From Actinosynnema pretiosum (lineage in GTDB: Bacteria; Actinomycetota; Actinomycetes; Mycobacteriales; Pseudonocardiaceae), in the NCBI RefSeq assembly GCF_024171695.1, contig NZ_JAMTCF010000002.1:558001-622000 (forward strand): a DNA stretch of 64,000 nucleotides. The letters run 5' to 3'. This document shows, one piece after another, positions 1-8,673 of this stretch. A program made the translations under genes and the position numbers. Under the pieces are notes generated by a model that did not search any database, was not told the origin of the DNA, and saw only the letters and a list, made by a program, of their open reading frames with translations. The first letter of the stretch is position 1. Every line of letters begins with the position of its first letter.

Positions 1-457
1 GCGGGGCCAGCTCCAGCGCGAGGCTGCGGGTGAGGCTCTCCAGGCCGGCCTTCGTCGCCGCGTACACGCTCCGCCCTGGCCAACCGCGTCCGCCCGTTGA
101 GGTGCTGACGTTGATGACCGTGCCACCTTTTCGCAGGTCAACGGCCTGGGTGAGCAGGAGTGGGGCCAGCAGGTTCACCGCGACCTGGGCGTGCGCGGCC
201 TCGGCGGTGATGCGGCCGAGGGGTTGGCCGAGCGCGGTGGCGGCGTTGTTGACCAGCACGTCGACGGGGCCTGCGGCGCGGGCGATCGCGTCGACGTCGG
301 TGGTGACGTCGGCGGCCAGCGGCTCGATGCCGCGCCCCAGCGCGGCGAGCGGTTCGAGGCGGCGGCCGACGGCCAGGACGTGCGCGCCCTCGCGCGCGAA
401 CCGCAGCGCGGTGGCCCGACCGATACCGGTGCCCGCGCCCGTGATCACGACTCTCAT
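1..457 (-). CDS. SDR-family oxidoreductase (C-terminus cut by window edge)
   Basis: Classical short-chain dehydrogenase/reductase using NAD(P)H; the substrate cannot be told from sequence. The ATG at 455-457 opens MRVVITGAGTGIGRATALRF, which is the TGxxxGIG dinucleotide-binding loop. The NNA motif follows at about residue 84 and the S...YxxxK catalytic pair near residues 117-135 (NVSTSTGG, then SVYAATKAG). The reading frame runs off the window start, so roughly the last 90-100 residues, including the substrate loop, are missing. It stands alone on this strand, separated from nrdJ by about 190 bp holding a 9-bp stem. Confidence 0.88.
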   Translation of the reverse strand, partial: MRVVITGAGTGIGRATALRFAREGAHVLAVGRRLEPLAALGRGIEPLAADVTTDVDAIARAAGPVDVLVNNAATALGQPLGRITAEAAHAQVAVNLLAPLLLTQAVDLRKGGTVINVSTSTGGRGWPGRSVYAATKAGLESLTRSLALELAP

Positions 458-576
458 GCGTGGCAGCCTGCGACCTTGCCGCCAGCGGCAGGGTCAAGCG
501 CCGCCCGTCCGATGAGCTCGGGGCTCTCCCGCCAGGCGGTCGGTCGAGAGGCCGTGCGGACGACAGCGGGAACGAG

Positions 577-618
577 AACGGGGTGGGCATCACTCCTGAG
601 AGCGACGCTCACCCCGTT
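577..618 (-). terminator. Possible terminator downstream of nrdJ
   Basis: Perfect 9-bp inverted repeat AACGGGGTG (577-585) / CACCCCGTT (610-618) with a 24-nt loop, just after the nrdJ stop codon. The loop is long and there is no clear T run, so the call is weak. Confidence 0.3.
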
Positions 619-650
619 CACCGGCTCACCCCCGCAGGGGCTTCAAGCGA

Positions 651-3500
651 TCAGCTGCAACCCGAGGTCGACCCGCAGCCCTCGCACAGGTAGCAGGACC
701 CCGCAGGCCGCATCTTCGTGCCGCAGGTCATGCACAGCGGCGCGTCCGCGACCGTGCCCAGGCGCAGCTCCAGCAGCTCCGTGGAGCTGCCCACCCGCGC
801 GGGCGGCTCGGTGGTCGTCGCGGGCTTCGACTCCGGCTCCCTGGTCGGGGTCGCGTCGACCGTCGTGCGCAGGGCCTCCAGGTCCACGTCCGCGCTCGGC
901 GTGCCGTAGTCCGCGCTCACCTGCGCGGTGCGCTCCTCGGCGGTGAAGATGCCGAGCTGGGCGCGCTTGTCGTGCGGCAGGTGGTCCAGGGCGAGCCTGC
1001 GGAACAGGTAGTCCAGGACGCTCGTCGCGATGCGCACGTCCGGGTCGTCCGTCATGCCCGCGGGCTCGAAGCGCTGGTTCTGGAACTTCGAGACGTAGAA
1101 CTCCAGCGGGATGCCGTACTGCAGGCCCACCGAGATCGACATCGAGAAGGCGTCCATGACGCCCGCCAGGGTCGAGCCCTGCTTGCCCAGCTTGACGAAG
1201 ATCTCGCCGAGGCCGTCGTCCGGGTAGGAACCGGCGTGCAGGTAGCCCTCGGCGCCACCGACGGTGAACGACACCGTCTGCGACGGGCGCTTCTTCGGCA
1301 GGCGCTTGCGCACCGGGCGGTACTCGACGACCGTCTCCGTCGTCTTCTCCGCGGTCGCCGACGCCTTCGCGCCCTTGCCCGCCGACAGCGGCTGGCCGAC
1401 CTTGCAGTTGTCGCGGTAGATGGCCAGCGCCTTCAGGCCCATCTTCCAGCCCTGGTAGTAGACCTCCTCGACCTCCTCGACGGTCGCCGTCTCCGGCATG
1501 TTGACCGTCTTCGAGATCGCGCCGGACAGGAACGGCTGGACGGCCGCCATCATCCGGACGTGGCCCATCGGCGTGATGGAGCGCTCGCCCATCGCGCAGT
1601 CGAACACCTCGTAGTGCTCCAGCTTCAGGCTGGGCGCGTCCACGACGTGGCCGTGCTCGCCGATGTGCTCGACGATGGCCTCGACCTGCTCGGTCGGGTA
1701 GCCCAGCGCCGCCAGGGCGCGCGGCACCGTCTGGTTCACGATCTGCATCGACCCGCCGCCGACCAGCTTCTTGAACTTGACCAGCGCCAGGTCCGGCTCG
1801 ATGCCGGTGGTGTCGCAGTCCATCATCAGGCCGATGGTGCCGGTGGGGGCGAGCACGCTGGCCTGCGCGTTGCGCCAGCCGTTGAGCGCGCCGATCTCCT
1901 GGCACCTCTGCCACTCGGCCGTCGCGAGCGAGCGCGCGTTGGCGTCGTTGGCGTGCAGCGTGCGGATCTCGTCGTTCGCCGACGCGTGCTTGCGGATGAT
2001 CCGCTTGTGCGACTCGGCGTTGCGCGCGTAGCCGTCGTACGGGCCGACGACGCCCGCGAGCTCGGCGGACCGGCGGTAGGACACGGCCTGCATCAGCGAG
2101 GTGATGGCCGCGGCCAGCGCCCGGCCGCCCTCGGAGTCGTACGCGTGGCCGGTGGCCATGAGCAGCGCGCCCAGGTTCGCGTAGCCGATGCCCAGCTGGC
2201 GGAACGCCCGCGTGGTCTCGCCGATGGCGGGGGTCGGGAAGTCCGCGAAGCAGATCGAGATGTCCATCGCGGTGATGATCAGCTCGACCGAGCGGGCGAA
2301 CAGGTCGGCGTTGAACGAGCCGTCGTCACCCAGGAACTTCATCAGGTTCAGCGACGCCAGGTTGCAGCTGGAGTTGTCCAGGTGCATGTACTCCGAGCAC
2401 GGGTTGGACGCGGTGATCCGGCCCGACTCCGGCGTGGTGTGCCAGTCGTTGATGGTGCCGTCGTACTGGATGCCGGGGTCGGCGCACTCCCACGCCGCCT
2501 GCGCCAGCTTGCGGAACAGCGACTTGGCGTCGACGGTCTCGATGACCTCGCCGGTGCCGCGCGAGCGCAGCCCGAAGTCCTTGCCCTCCTCGAACGCGCG
2601 CATGAACTCGTCCGAGACGCGCACCGAGTTGTTGGCGTTCTGGTACTGCACGGAGACGATGTCCGAGCCGCCAAGGTCCATGTCGAACCCGGCGTCCCGC
2701 AGCGCGCGGATCTTGTCCTCCTCGCGCGCCTTCGTCTGGATGAACTCCTCCACGTCCGGGTGGTCCACGTCCAGCACGACCATCTTGGCCGCGCGGCGGG
2801 TCGCGCCACCGGACTTGATCGTCCCCGCCGACGCGTCCGCGCCGCGCATGAACGACACCGGGCCGGACGCGGTGCCGCCCGAGGACAGCAGCTCCTTGGA
2901 CGAGCGGATGCGCGAGAGGTTCAGGCCCGCGCCGGAGCCGCCCTTGAAGATCAGGCCCTCCTCGCGGTACCAGTTCAGGATCGACTCCATCGTGTCGTCG
3001 ACCGACAGGATGAAGCAGGCGCTGACCTGCTGCGGCGACGCGGTGCCGACGTTGAACCACACCGGGGAGTTGAAGCTGAACACCTGGTGCAGCAGCATCC
3101 AGGTCAGCTCGTGCTCGAAGACCTCGGCGTCGGTCTCGGTGGCGAAGTAGGCGTGCTTGACGCCCGCGTCCACGTACGACTTCACCACGCGGTCGATCAG
3201 CTGGCGCAGGCTGCTCTCGCGCACCGCGCTGCCGACCGCGCCCCGGAAGTACTTGCTGGTCACGATGTTCGTCGCGTTGACCGACCAGGACGACGGGAAC
3301 TCGACGCCGCGCTGCTCGAAGTTGATCGAGCCGTCGCGCCAGTTCGTCATGACGACGTCGCGCTGCTCCCAGGTCACCTCGTCGTAGGGGTGCGTCCCGG
3401 CGGTGGTGTGGACGCGCTCCACCACGAGCCCGGCCTGCTTCCCCCCTGCACCGTTGCGGTTGGCCGTCTTCTTGCGCGAGCCACCAACGGTTTCCGTCAT
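651..3500 (-). CDS. nrdJ: Vitamin B12-dependent (class II) ribonucleoside-diphosphate reductase
   Basis: Makes deoxyribonucleotides with adenosylcobalamin as radical generator, independent of oxygen. The 949-aa length and layout fit the long actinobacterial NrdJ form. Visible features are the radical-enzyme stretch around FKGGSGAGLNLSRIRSS, the active-site motif NPCSEYMHLDNSSCNLAS near residues 370-387 with its catalytic Cys and Glu, and a Cys-rich tail with CMTCG and CYLCEGCG followed by a terminal Cys. Such tails are typical of the redox/zinc region that re-reduces the active site. It lies 122 bp downstream of nrdR on the same strand, so the pair is probably co-regulated by the NrdR boxes in front of nrdR. 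No cobalamin riboswitch is apparent in the short gap. Confidence 0.97.
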   Translation of the reverse strand: MTETVGGSRKKTANRNGAGGKQAGLVVERVHTTAGTHPYDEVTWEQRDVVMTNWRDGSINFEQRGVEFPSSWSVNATNIVTSKYFRGAVGSAVRESSLRQLIDRVVKSYVDAGVKHAYFATETDAEVFEHELTWMLLHQVFSFNSPVWFNVGTASPQQVSACFILSVDDTMESILNWYREEGLIFKGGSGAGLNLSRIRSSKELLSSGGTASGPVSFMRGADASAGTIKSGGATRRAAKMVVLDVDHPDVEEFIQTKAREEDKIRALRDAGFDMDLGGSDIVSVQYQNANNSVRVSDEFMRAFEEGKDFGLRSRGTGEVIETVDAKSLFRKLAQAAWECADPGIQYDGTINDWHTTPESGRITASNPCSEYMHLDNSSCNLASLNLMKFLGDDGSFNADLFARSVELIITAMDISICFADFPTPAIGETTRAFRQLGIGYANLGALLMATGHAYDSEGGRALAAAITSLMQAVSYRRSAELAGVVGPYDGYARNAESHKRIIRKHASANDEIRTLHANDANARSLATAEWQRCQEIGALNGWRNAQASVLAPTGTIGLMMDCDTTGIEPDLALVKFKKLVGGGSMQIVNQTVPRALAALGYPTEQVEAIVEHIGEHGHVVDAPSLKLEHYEVFDCAMGERSITPMGHVRMMAAVQPFLSGAISKTVNMPETATVEEVEEVYYQGWKMGLKALAIYRDNCKVGQPLSAGKGAKASATAEKTTETVVEYRPVRKRLPKKRPSQTVSFTVGGAEGYLHAGSYPDDGLGEIFVKLGKQGSTLAGVMDAFSMSISVGLQYGIPLEFYVSKFQNQRFEPAGMTDDPDVRIATSVLDYLFRRLALDHLPHDKRAQLGIFTAEERTAQVSADYGTPSADVDLEALRTTVDATPTREPESKPATTTEPPARVGSSTELLELRLGTVADAPLCMTCGTKMRPAGSCYLCEGCGSTSGCS

Positions 3501-3622
3501 CTGCCGGTCCCTCGAATCTGCTTGTTTATCGGCGATCTTTGTCTTTGAAGCTCATGCCGCGACCACGTCCGGGGGCCCTTTCCCGTTCGCGCCGGCCGCG
3601 GAAACCTGGTGTGGCCGAAGCC

Positions 3623-4078
3623 CTAGTCGTCCCGCGCCGCTCCGCGCAGGTCCGCGATCTCCTTCTCGAAGTCCTCGACGGACGAGAACGACCGGTACAC
3701 GCTGGCGAAGCGCAGGTAGGCGACCTCGTCGAGGTCGCGCAGCGGGCCCAGGATGGCCAGTCCCACCTCGTGGCTCGGGATCTCGGCGACTCCGGTGGAG
3801 CGGATGCTCTCCTCCACGCGGTGCGCGAGGTGCTGGAACGCGTCGTCGTCCACCGGCCTGCCCTGGCACGCGCGCCGGACGCCGTTGACGACCTTGTCCC
3901 GGCTGAACGGCTCGGTCACGCCGGAGCGCTTCACGACGGCGAGGACGGCCTCCTCGACGGTGGTGAAGCGGCGCCCGCACGTGGTGCACGAGCGGCGTCG
4001 GCGGATCACCTGGCCCTCGTCGACCTCGCGGGAGTCGACCACGCGGGATTCCGAGTTCCGGCAGAACGGACACCGCAC
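3623..4078 (-). CDS. nrdR: Transcriptional repressor NrdR
   Basis: ATP/dATP-sensing repressor of ribonucleotide reductase genes. The 151-aa protein starts MRCPFCRN and has a CxxC...CxxC zinc ribbon (CPFC at 3-6, CTTC near 31-34) followed by an ATP-cone domain ([20 protein letters not shown] onward). Length and order are standard for the family. It is the upstream gene of an nrdR-nrdJ unit, and two NrdR-box-like palindromes lie 57-104 bp upstream of its start, which fits autoregulation. Confidence 0.98.
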   Translation of the reverse strand: MRCPFCRNSESRVVDSREVDEGQVIRRRRSCTTCGRRFTTVEEAVLAVVKRSGVTEPFSRDKVVNGVRRACQGRPVDDDAFQHLAHRVEESIRSTGVAEIPSHEVGLAILGPLRDLDEVAYLRFASVYRSFSSVEDFEKEIADLRGAARDD

Positions 4079-4134
4079 GCCTTGCTCCCCCTTGTCGGCG
4101 CAGCACTCATCGCGTCAACCCAGGTGACGGGGAA

Positions 4135-4182
4135 ACCCCCATCGGTGGGCCGACTTCGGCGGTGCAACCACTAGATGTGGGG
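4135..4182 (-). promoter_or_regulatory. Tandem NrdR boxes in front of nrdR
   Basis: Two imperfect palindromes are spaced about 31-32 bp centre to centre: CCACTAGATGTGG at 4168-4180 (perfect CCAC/GTGG arms) and ACCCCCATCGGTGGGC at 4135-4150 (weaker arms). NrdR is known to bind tandem boxes about three helical turns apart. Position and spacing match; binding itself is inferred. The rest of the 4079-4478 gap shows no gene. Confidence 0.7.
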
Positions 4183-4478
4183 GTCAACCTATGCCCGACT
4201 CGGAAGCCGGCGCAATCCGGGGGGTCCGTTCCGCAGGGGGCCTGCGGGGGGTTGGTAGCGCACCGCTGATCATGGTTGAACGGGCAGTGATCGCTATCCC
4301 GCTCAGGGGTGACCGGGGAGAGGTGCGCGGGTCACTCTCCGGAGCGGGGAGGGCGGTCGTGCGAGCGGGTCGGGCGCGTTCAGCCTGGTGGGGGAAATTG
4401 CGGGTGATGGTCACCACTGGGGGTGGCCGCGCGGCGTTCGCGGTTCCGGGGAAGGGCGTGCTCACCCCCGGCGCGCGC

Positions 4479-4988
4479 TCAGGGCGCGGGCAGCCCGTCC
4501 GGCACGACCAGCGCCTGTCCCGGCCGGACGACGGCGTCCGGGCCGCCCAGCCCGTTCAGCTCCGAGATCCGCTCGGCCACGGCCTCCGGGTCGCTCCCCG
4601 GCGCGGACCGCTCGGCCACGTCCCGCAGCGTCTCCCCGACCTGCACGTGCGCGGTGGTCGTGCGGTCGGGCACGCCCGAGATGCCGGACGCGTGCAGGTA
4701 GGCCAGGCTCACGGCAGCGGCGGCCAGCGCGGCCAGGAGCGCCCCGCCGAACGCCCGCAGCGGCGACCGGGCCCGGCTGGGCGCGGGAGTGGCCTCGGGC
4801 GCGGGCAGCGGCGCGCTGCGGGCGCTCACCGGGCGTCGCCGGGCCAGTCCGTCGGAGCTCTCGAACCGTCGCAGCACGCGCGGTCCCGGCACCGCGCCGG
4901 TCCCCGTTCCCGCCCCCAGCGGGACCTCCTCGGCGCGGGTGTCCTCCACCAGCGCGAAACCCCTAGAAGTGCCCAAGACCACCGCCAC
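4479..4988 (-). CDS. LysM-domain membrane protein, SOS-linked (Rv2719c/ChiZ-like position)
   Basis: About 169 aa. The GTG at 4988 is chosen because a strong GGAGGAGG lies 5-6 nt upstream; a TTG further up would fall inside the LexA box. The N-terminal half is low-complexity and Pro/Ala/Arg-rich, then comes one membrane segment (LLAALAAAAVSLAYL, about residue 90-105), then a C-terminal LysM peptidoglycan-binding domain (VQVGETLRDVAERS... to VRPGQALVVPDG). It is divergent from lexA and shares its SOS boxes. In mycobacteria the gene in this place is a DNA-damage-induced cell-wall hydrolase that blocks division; the same role here is inferred from synteny. Confidence 0.8.
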   Translation of the reverse strand: MAVVLGTSRGFALVEDTRAEEVPLGAGTGTGAVPGPRVLRRFESSDGLARRRPVSARSAPLPAPEATPAPSRARSPLRAFGGALLAALAAAAVSLAYLHASGISGVPDRTTTAHVQVGETLRDVAERSAPGSDPEAVAERISELNGLGGPDAVVRPGQALVVPDGLPAP

Positions 4989-5022
4989 GCCGCCTCCTCC
5001 ACCGCAGGTCACCGGAGCATGA

Positions 5023-5038
5023 TCGAACAATCGTTCGA
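5023..5038. promoter_or_regulatory. LexA (SOS) box 1, shared by lexA and the LysM gene
   Basis: TCGAACAATCGTTCGA is a perfect palindrome containing the actinobacterial SOS core GAAC-N4-GTTC. It lies 35 bp before the LysM gene start and about 170 bp before lexA. Confidence 0.92.
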
Positions 5039-5103
5039 TCGAACGCCCGTGCGAATGTGTACCACCGGGAGCCTCGGAATAGCTACGACACGCCGTGATT
5101 TAC

Positions 5104-5119
5104 TCGAACAGGTGTTTGA
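5104..5119. promoter_or_regulatory. LexA (SOS) box 2 in the lexA promoter
   Basis: TCGAACAGGTGTTTGA matches the SOS core with a single mismatch (GAAC-N4-GTTT). It lies 81 bp downstream of box 1 and about 88 bp before the lexA start, so lexA probably has two operators. Confidence 0.85.
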
Positions 5120-5206
5120 TCTGGACAGGGGTTGCGACTACCTTCGACACTTGAAGATCGACCGACAGCCGGCCTGCCAAAACTGGTCCGGTCAGGAGGA
5201 ATCACC

Positions 5207-5914
5207 GTGGCCCGGAAGACCGACGACGCCCCGCACGCCGCCTCGGCGGCGCAGGCCGCTCAGACGGCGCCAGCCGACGTCGCTGGCAACGCGGGCCTGA
5301 CCCTGCGCCAGCGCAAGGTGCTCGACGTGATCCGGGACTGGGTCGACCGCTTCGGCTACCCGCCCAGCGTGCGCGAGATCGGCGAGGCGGTGGGCCTGAC
5401 GTCCACGTCCTCGGTCGCGCACCAGCTGCGCGCGCTGGAGCGCAAGGGCTTCCTGCGCCGCGACCCGAACCGCCCGCGCGCGGTCGGCGTGCTGCCCGCG
5501 GAGATCGTCACGGGCCTCGACCCGGCGGCCAAGCCGACGCCCGCGTACGTGCCCATGCTGGGCCGGATCGCGGCGGGCGGGCCGATCCTGGCCGAGCAGT
5601 CCATCGAGGACGTCTTCCCGCTGCCGCGCGAGATCGTCGGCGAGGGCGAGGTGTTCCTGCTCAAGGTCGTCGGCGACTCGATGGTCGACGCCGCGATCAC
5701 GGACGGCGACTGGGTCGTGGTCCGCCAGCAGCCCACCGCCGACAACGGCGAGGTCGTCGCCGCGATGATCGAGGGCGAGGCGACCGTCAAGACGTTCAAG
5801 CGCAAGGACGACGGGCACGTGTGGCTGCTGCCGCAGAACCCGGCCTACCAGCCGATCTTCGGCGACGAGGCGACCATCCTCGGCAAGGTCGTCGCGGTCC
5901 TGCGCAGGCTCTAG
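5207..5914 (+). CDS. lexA: SOS repressor LexA
   Basis: Repressor/autoprotease of the DNA-damage regulon. GTG at 5207 is chosen because AGGAGGA sits at 5194-5200, giving 235 aa. The N-terminal winged helix reads [15 protein letters not shown]...[18 protein letters not shown]. The self-cleavage site is Ala123-Gly124 in IAAGGP, with the catalytic pair Ser158 (GDSM) and Lys195 (TVKTFKR). A 25-residue Ala-rich N-terminal extension precedes the DNA-binding domain. It is divergent from the LysM gene, with two SOS boxes between them. The stop is followed directly by a GC-rich repeat tract. Confidence 0.98.
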   Translation: MARKTDDAPHAASAAQAAQTAPADVAGNAGLTLRQRKVLDVIRDWVDRFGYPPSVREIGEAVGLTSTSSVAHQLRALERKGFLRRDPNRPRAVGVLPAEIVTGLDPAAKPTPAYVPMLGRIAAGGPILAEQSIEDVFPLPREIVGEGEVFLLKVVGDSMVDAAITDGDWVVVRQQPTADNGEVVAAMIEGEATVKTFKRKDDGHVWLLPQNPAYQPIFGDEATILGKVVAVLRRL

Positions 5915-5924
5915 AGGGCTCTAG

Positions 5925-6066
5925 GGCTCTGGAGCCGGGCGGGCTGACCCGGCTGACGGGTCGGCTGACCAGTCTGGCTGACCGGCCCGGCTACGACCGG
6001 GCCCTTCCGGACTGGCTCCTGCCGAACCGGCTCCTGGCGGACCCGACGCCGCCGGACCGGGCCTGC
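5925..6066. repeat. Degenerate GGCTGACC-type repeat tract after lexA
   Basis: About 140 bp built from drifting copies of CGGCTGACC/GGTCGGCTGACC between the convergent lexA and propeller-protein genes. It resembles the cleaner 13-bp array at 41.2 kb. No gene is seen. Confidence 0.5.
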
Positions 6067-6070
6067 GGGC

Positions 6071-7195
6071 TCAGCGCTGCCCGCGCACCCGTCGCCCGCG
6101 TGCCCGCCCCCACCGCGCCCGCGCCCACAGGGCCAGGCCGAACACCGCCACCACGCCGATCCCGACCAGCGCCACCCGCACCCGGCCGAGCCACTCGGGC
6201 CCGTTCCCGGCCCCCGAGGGCTCCGCTGCGGGCCGCGCGGCCTCCGCGCCGCGCTCGGCCGACGTCCCGCCCCCGCTCGGCGCGGCGCCGGACGTGGTGG
6301 CCGGAGCCGCCGCCTCGACCGCGTCCACCGCCCCCGCGACCGACCGCACCACCGAGAACGCCCCGCCGTCCCCGAACTCGGACGCCGACAGCAGCGCCCC
6401 GTCCGGCTCGAACGCGATCGCCTCGCCCTGCGCCTCGTCCGGCAGCGGCACCCGGACCGGCTCGCGCCCCAGCGCGGCCACCAGGTCCCCGTCGACCACC
6501 GGGTACAGGTAGGCCTCGGTGTACGTCCGCAGCGCGGCCACCGAGCCGTCGCGGGACATCGCGCCACCGGTCACCAGCCGGGTGACCAGCCTGCTCTCCC
6601 GAGGCCCGCCGGTGGTCTCCGTGCTGGGCAGGGACAGCGCCGCGACCTGCTCCAGCGGCGTGGGCGCGGTCTCGCTCAGCGCCCCGACCGGCCGGTACAC
6701 CAGCGCCTGCCCGAGCACCTCCTTGGTGACCACGTGCGGCACCCCGGCCGCGTCCAGCAGCAGCGCCTCGGCGTCGTGCGGGCCGTCCGGGTAGGTCAAC
6801 CGGTAGAGGCGGGTGGTCCCGTCCTTCGACAGCGCGTGCAGCGCCACCGTGCTCCGGGAGCGGGCGTTGTCCCCGGTGTCGGAGACCCACAGCGTCCCGT
6901 CCGGGGCCGGCGCCAGGTCCTCGGCGTCGTACGGGTCGGTGGTCCCGGAGATCGTGCCGACGACCGAGCAGTCCCGGCCCAGCACCTGGACCCGGAGCAC
7001 CCCGTCGTCATCGTCGTTCAGCGCGTACCAGCGCCTGCCGTCCGACGCGAGCCCGGACAGCTCGGCCAACCGGGGATCGGTCACCCGGCACACGTCGGCG
7101 ACGGCGGGCGCGGCCGGGACCGGCCCGGCCGTCACCAGGAGAAGGGCGGCGACGGCCGGGAGGACCCCGGCCGCGCGCGCCGACCGCAGCCTCAG
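6071..7195 (-). CDS. Secreted, C-terminally anchored propeller-like protein
   Basis: Function unknown. Repeated blade-like motifs (LSGLASDGRRWYALNDDD, APAPDGTLWVSDTGDNARS, HDAEALLLDAAG, GEAIAFEPDGALLSASE) suggest an extracytoplasmic beta-propeller. A Ser/Gly/Ala linker follows, then one membrane helix (VALVGIGVVAVFGLALW) and a short basic tail. The first obvious start (GTG, 7135) would cut off a clear signal-peptide core. The in-frame codons upstream (RLRSARAAGVLPAVAALLLV) restore it, starting from a CTG at 7195 that overlaps the hflX stop and has GGGGAG 6 nt upstream. I therefore extend the gene and flag the start as uncertain. Probably translated with hflX. Confidence 0.75.
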   Translation of the reverse strand: MRLRSARAAGVLPAVAALLLVTAGPVPAAPAVADVCRVTDPRLAELSGLASDGRRWYALNDDDDGVLRVQVLGRDCSVVGTISGTTDPYDAEDLAPAPDGTLWVSDTGDNARSRSTVALHALSKDGTTRLYRLTYPDGPHDAEALLLDAAGVPHVVTKEVLGQALVYRPVGALSETAPTPLEQVAALSLPSTETTGGPRESRLVTRLVTGGAMSRDGSVAALRTYTEAYLYPVVDGDLVAALGREPVRVPLPDEAQGEAIAFEPDGALLSASEFGDGGAFSVVRSVAGAVDAVEAAAPATTSGAAPSGGGTSAERGAEAARPAAEPSGAGNGPEWLGRVRVALVGIGVVAVFGLALWARARWGRARGRRVRGQR

Positions 7196-8631
7196 CTGCG
7201 GCTCCCCACCGCGTACCGCTCCAGCGCCCCGGCCAGGTCGGGGTGCACCTTGGCGCTCAGCTCGGTGCCCTCCTCGGTGTGCCGCTCCTTGAGCACCTCG
7301 CCCTCGCGGTGCACCCGCGCGACCAGCTCGCCGCGCGTGTACGGCACCAGGGCGTCCACCACGACCTCGGGCCGGGGGATGAGCCCGGCGACGACCCGCC
7401 GCAGCTCCTCGATCCCCTCGCCGCTGTGCGCGGACACCAGCTGCGAGCCGGGGAACAGGTTCCGCAACCGGGCCTGCACCAGCTCGTCCACCGCGTCGAT
7501 CTTGTTCACCACCAGCAGCTCCGGCGGCATCGGCTCCTCGCGCTTCTCCACGATCTCGCCGATCACCTCCCGCACCGCGGCGACCTGCTTCTCCGGCATC
7601 GCGTCCGAGCCGTCGACCACGTGGATCAGCAGGTCGGCGTCCGCGACCTCCTCCAGCGTGGACCGGAACGCCTCGACCAGCTGGTGCGGCAGGTGCCGCA
7701 CGAAGCCCACGGTGTCGGTCAGCGTGTACGGCAGCCCGTCCGGGGTGCTGGTGCGCCGGGTGGTCGTGTCCAGGGTCGCGAACAGCGCGTCCTGGACCAG
7801 TACGCCCGCGCTGGTCAGCGCGTTGAGCAGGCTGGACTTGCCCGCGTTGGTGTAGCCGGCGATCGCGACGCTGGGCACCGCGCCCGCCACGCGCCCGCTG
7901 CGCTTGGTCTCCCGGATCACGCCCATGGACGCGATCTCGCGCCGCAGCTTCGCGATCCGCGCGCGGATGCGCCGCCGGTCGGTCTCCAGCTTCGTCTCAC
8001 CGGGGCCGCGCAGACCCACGCCGCCGTTGCCGCCGCCCGCCCGACCACCGGCCTGCCGGGACAGCGACTCGCCCCAGCCGCGCAGGCGGGGGAGCAGGTA
8101 CTGGAGCTGGGCCAGCTCGACCTGGGCCTTGCCCTCGCGGGAGGAGGCGTGCTGGGCGAAGATGTCCAGGATCAGCGCGGTCCGGTCGATGACCTTGACC
8201 TTGAGCCGCTCCTCCAGCTGCCGCAGCTGGCCGGGGGACAGCTCGCCGTCGCAGATCACCGTGTCCGCGCCGGTCGCGATGACCACGTCGCGCAGCTGCT
8301 CGACCTTGCCGGAGCCGATGTAGGTCGCCGAGTCCGGGCGGTCGCGCCGCTGCACGAGCCCTTCGAGCACCTGCGAGCCCGCCGTCTCGGCGAGCAGCGC
8401 CAGCTCGGCCAGCGAGGCCTCGGAGTCCGCGGCCGTGCCCTCGGTCCACACCCCGACGAGCACGACCCGCTCCAACCGGAGCTGCCGGTACTCGACCTCG
8501 GTGACGTCCTCCAGCTCGGTGGACAGACCGGCGACGCGGCGCAGCGCGGCCCGCTCGGCGAGCGCGAGGTCGCCGGTGGACAGCTCGTCGTCGTGATCGA
8601 ACCGGTCGTCGTCGTGGTTGTTATCCCTCAT
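7192..8631 (-). CDS. hflX: GTPase HflX
   Basis: Ribosome-associated GTPase that rescues or splits stalled 70S ribosomes under stress. The 479-aa protein has the HflX N-terminal domain with the GSGKVEQLRD signature, a Gly-rich linker, then GTPase motifs: G1 GYTNAGKSS, switch I TLDTTTRRT, G3 DTVGFVRHLP and G4 NKID. The first 25 residues are unusually Asp/His-rich (MRDNNHDDDRFDHDDE). It overlaps the start of the downstream propeller gene and lies 42 bp after the ArsR-like gene on the same strand. It keeps its usual place near dapF and miaA. Confidence 0.97.
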   Translation of the reverse strand: MRDNNHDDDRFDHDDELSTGDLALAERAALRRVAGLSTELEDVTEVEYRQLRLERVVLVGVWTEGTAADSEASLAELALLAETAGSQVLEGLVQRRDRPDSATYIGSGKVEQLRDVVIATGADTVICDGELSPGQLRQLEERLKVKVIDRTALILDIFAQHASSREGKAQVELAQLQYLLPRLRGWGESLSRQAGGRAGGGNGGVGLRGPGETKLETDRRRIRARIAKLRREIASMGVIRETKRSGRVAGAVPSVAIAGYTNAGKSSLLNALTSAGVLVQDALFATLDTTTRRTSTPDGLPYTLTDTVGFVRHLPHQLVEAFRSTLEEVADADLLIHVVDGSDAMPEKQVAAVREVIGEIVEKREEPMPPELLVVNKIDAVDELVQARLRNLFPGSQLVSAHSGEGIEELRRVVAGLIPRPEVVVDALVPYTRGELVARVHREGEVLKERHTEEGTELSAKVHPDLAGALERYAVGSRS

Positions 8632-8673
8632 ATGCCCTTCATGGTCCCACGTCCCGGCCCTCGGCCGAAGCGG

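Noticed and set aside
972..3548. Very long plus-strand open frames antisense to nrdJ and many other genes
   Set aside because: They mirror real genes in GC-rich DNA, lack RBS and domains, and consist of Arg/Ala/Pro/Val-rich sequence.
3501..3622. Cobalamin riboswitch in front of nrdJ
   Set aside because: Only 122 bp between genes, with no B12-box-like motif; too short for the class I aptamer.
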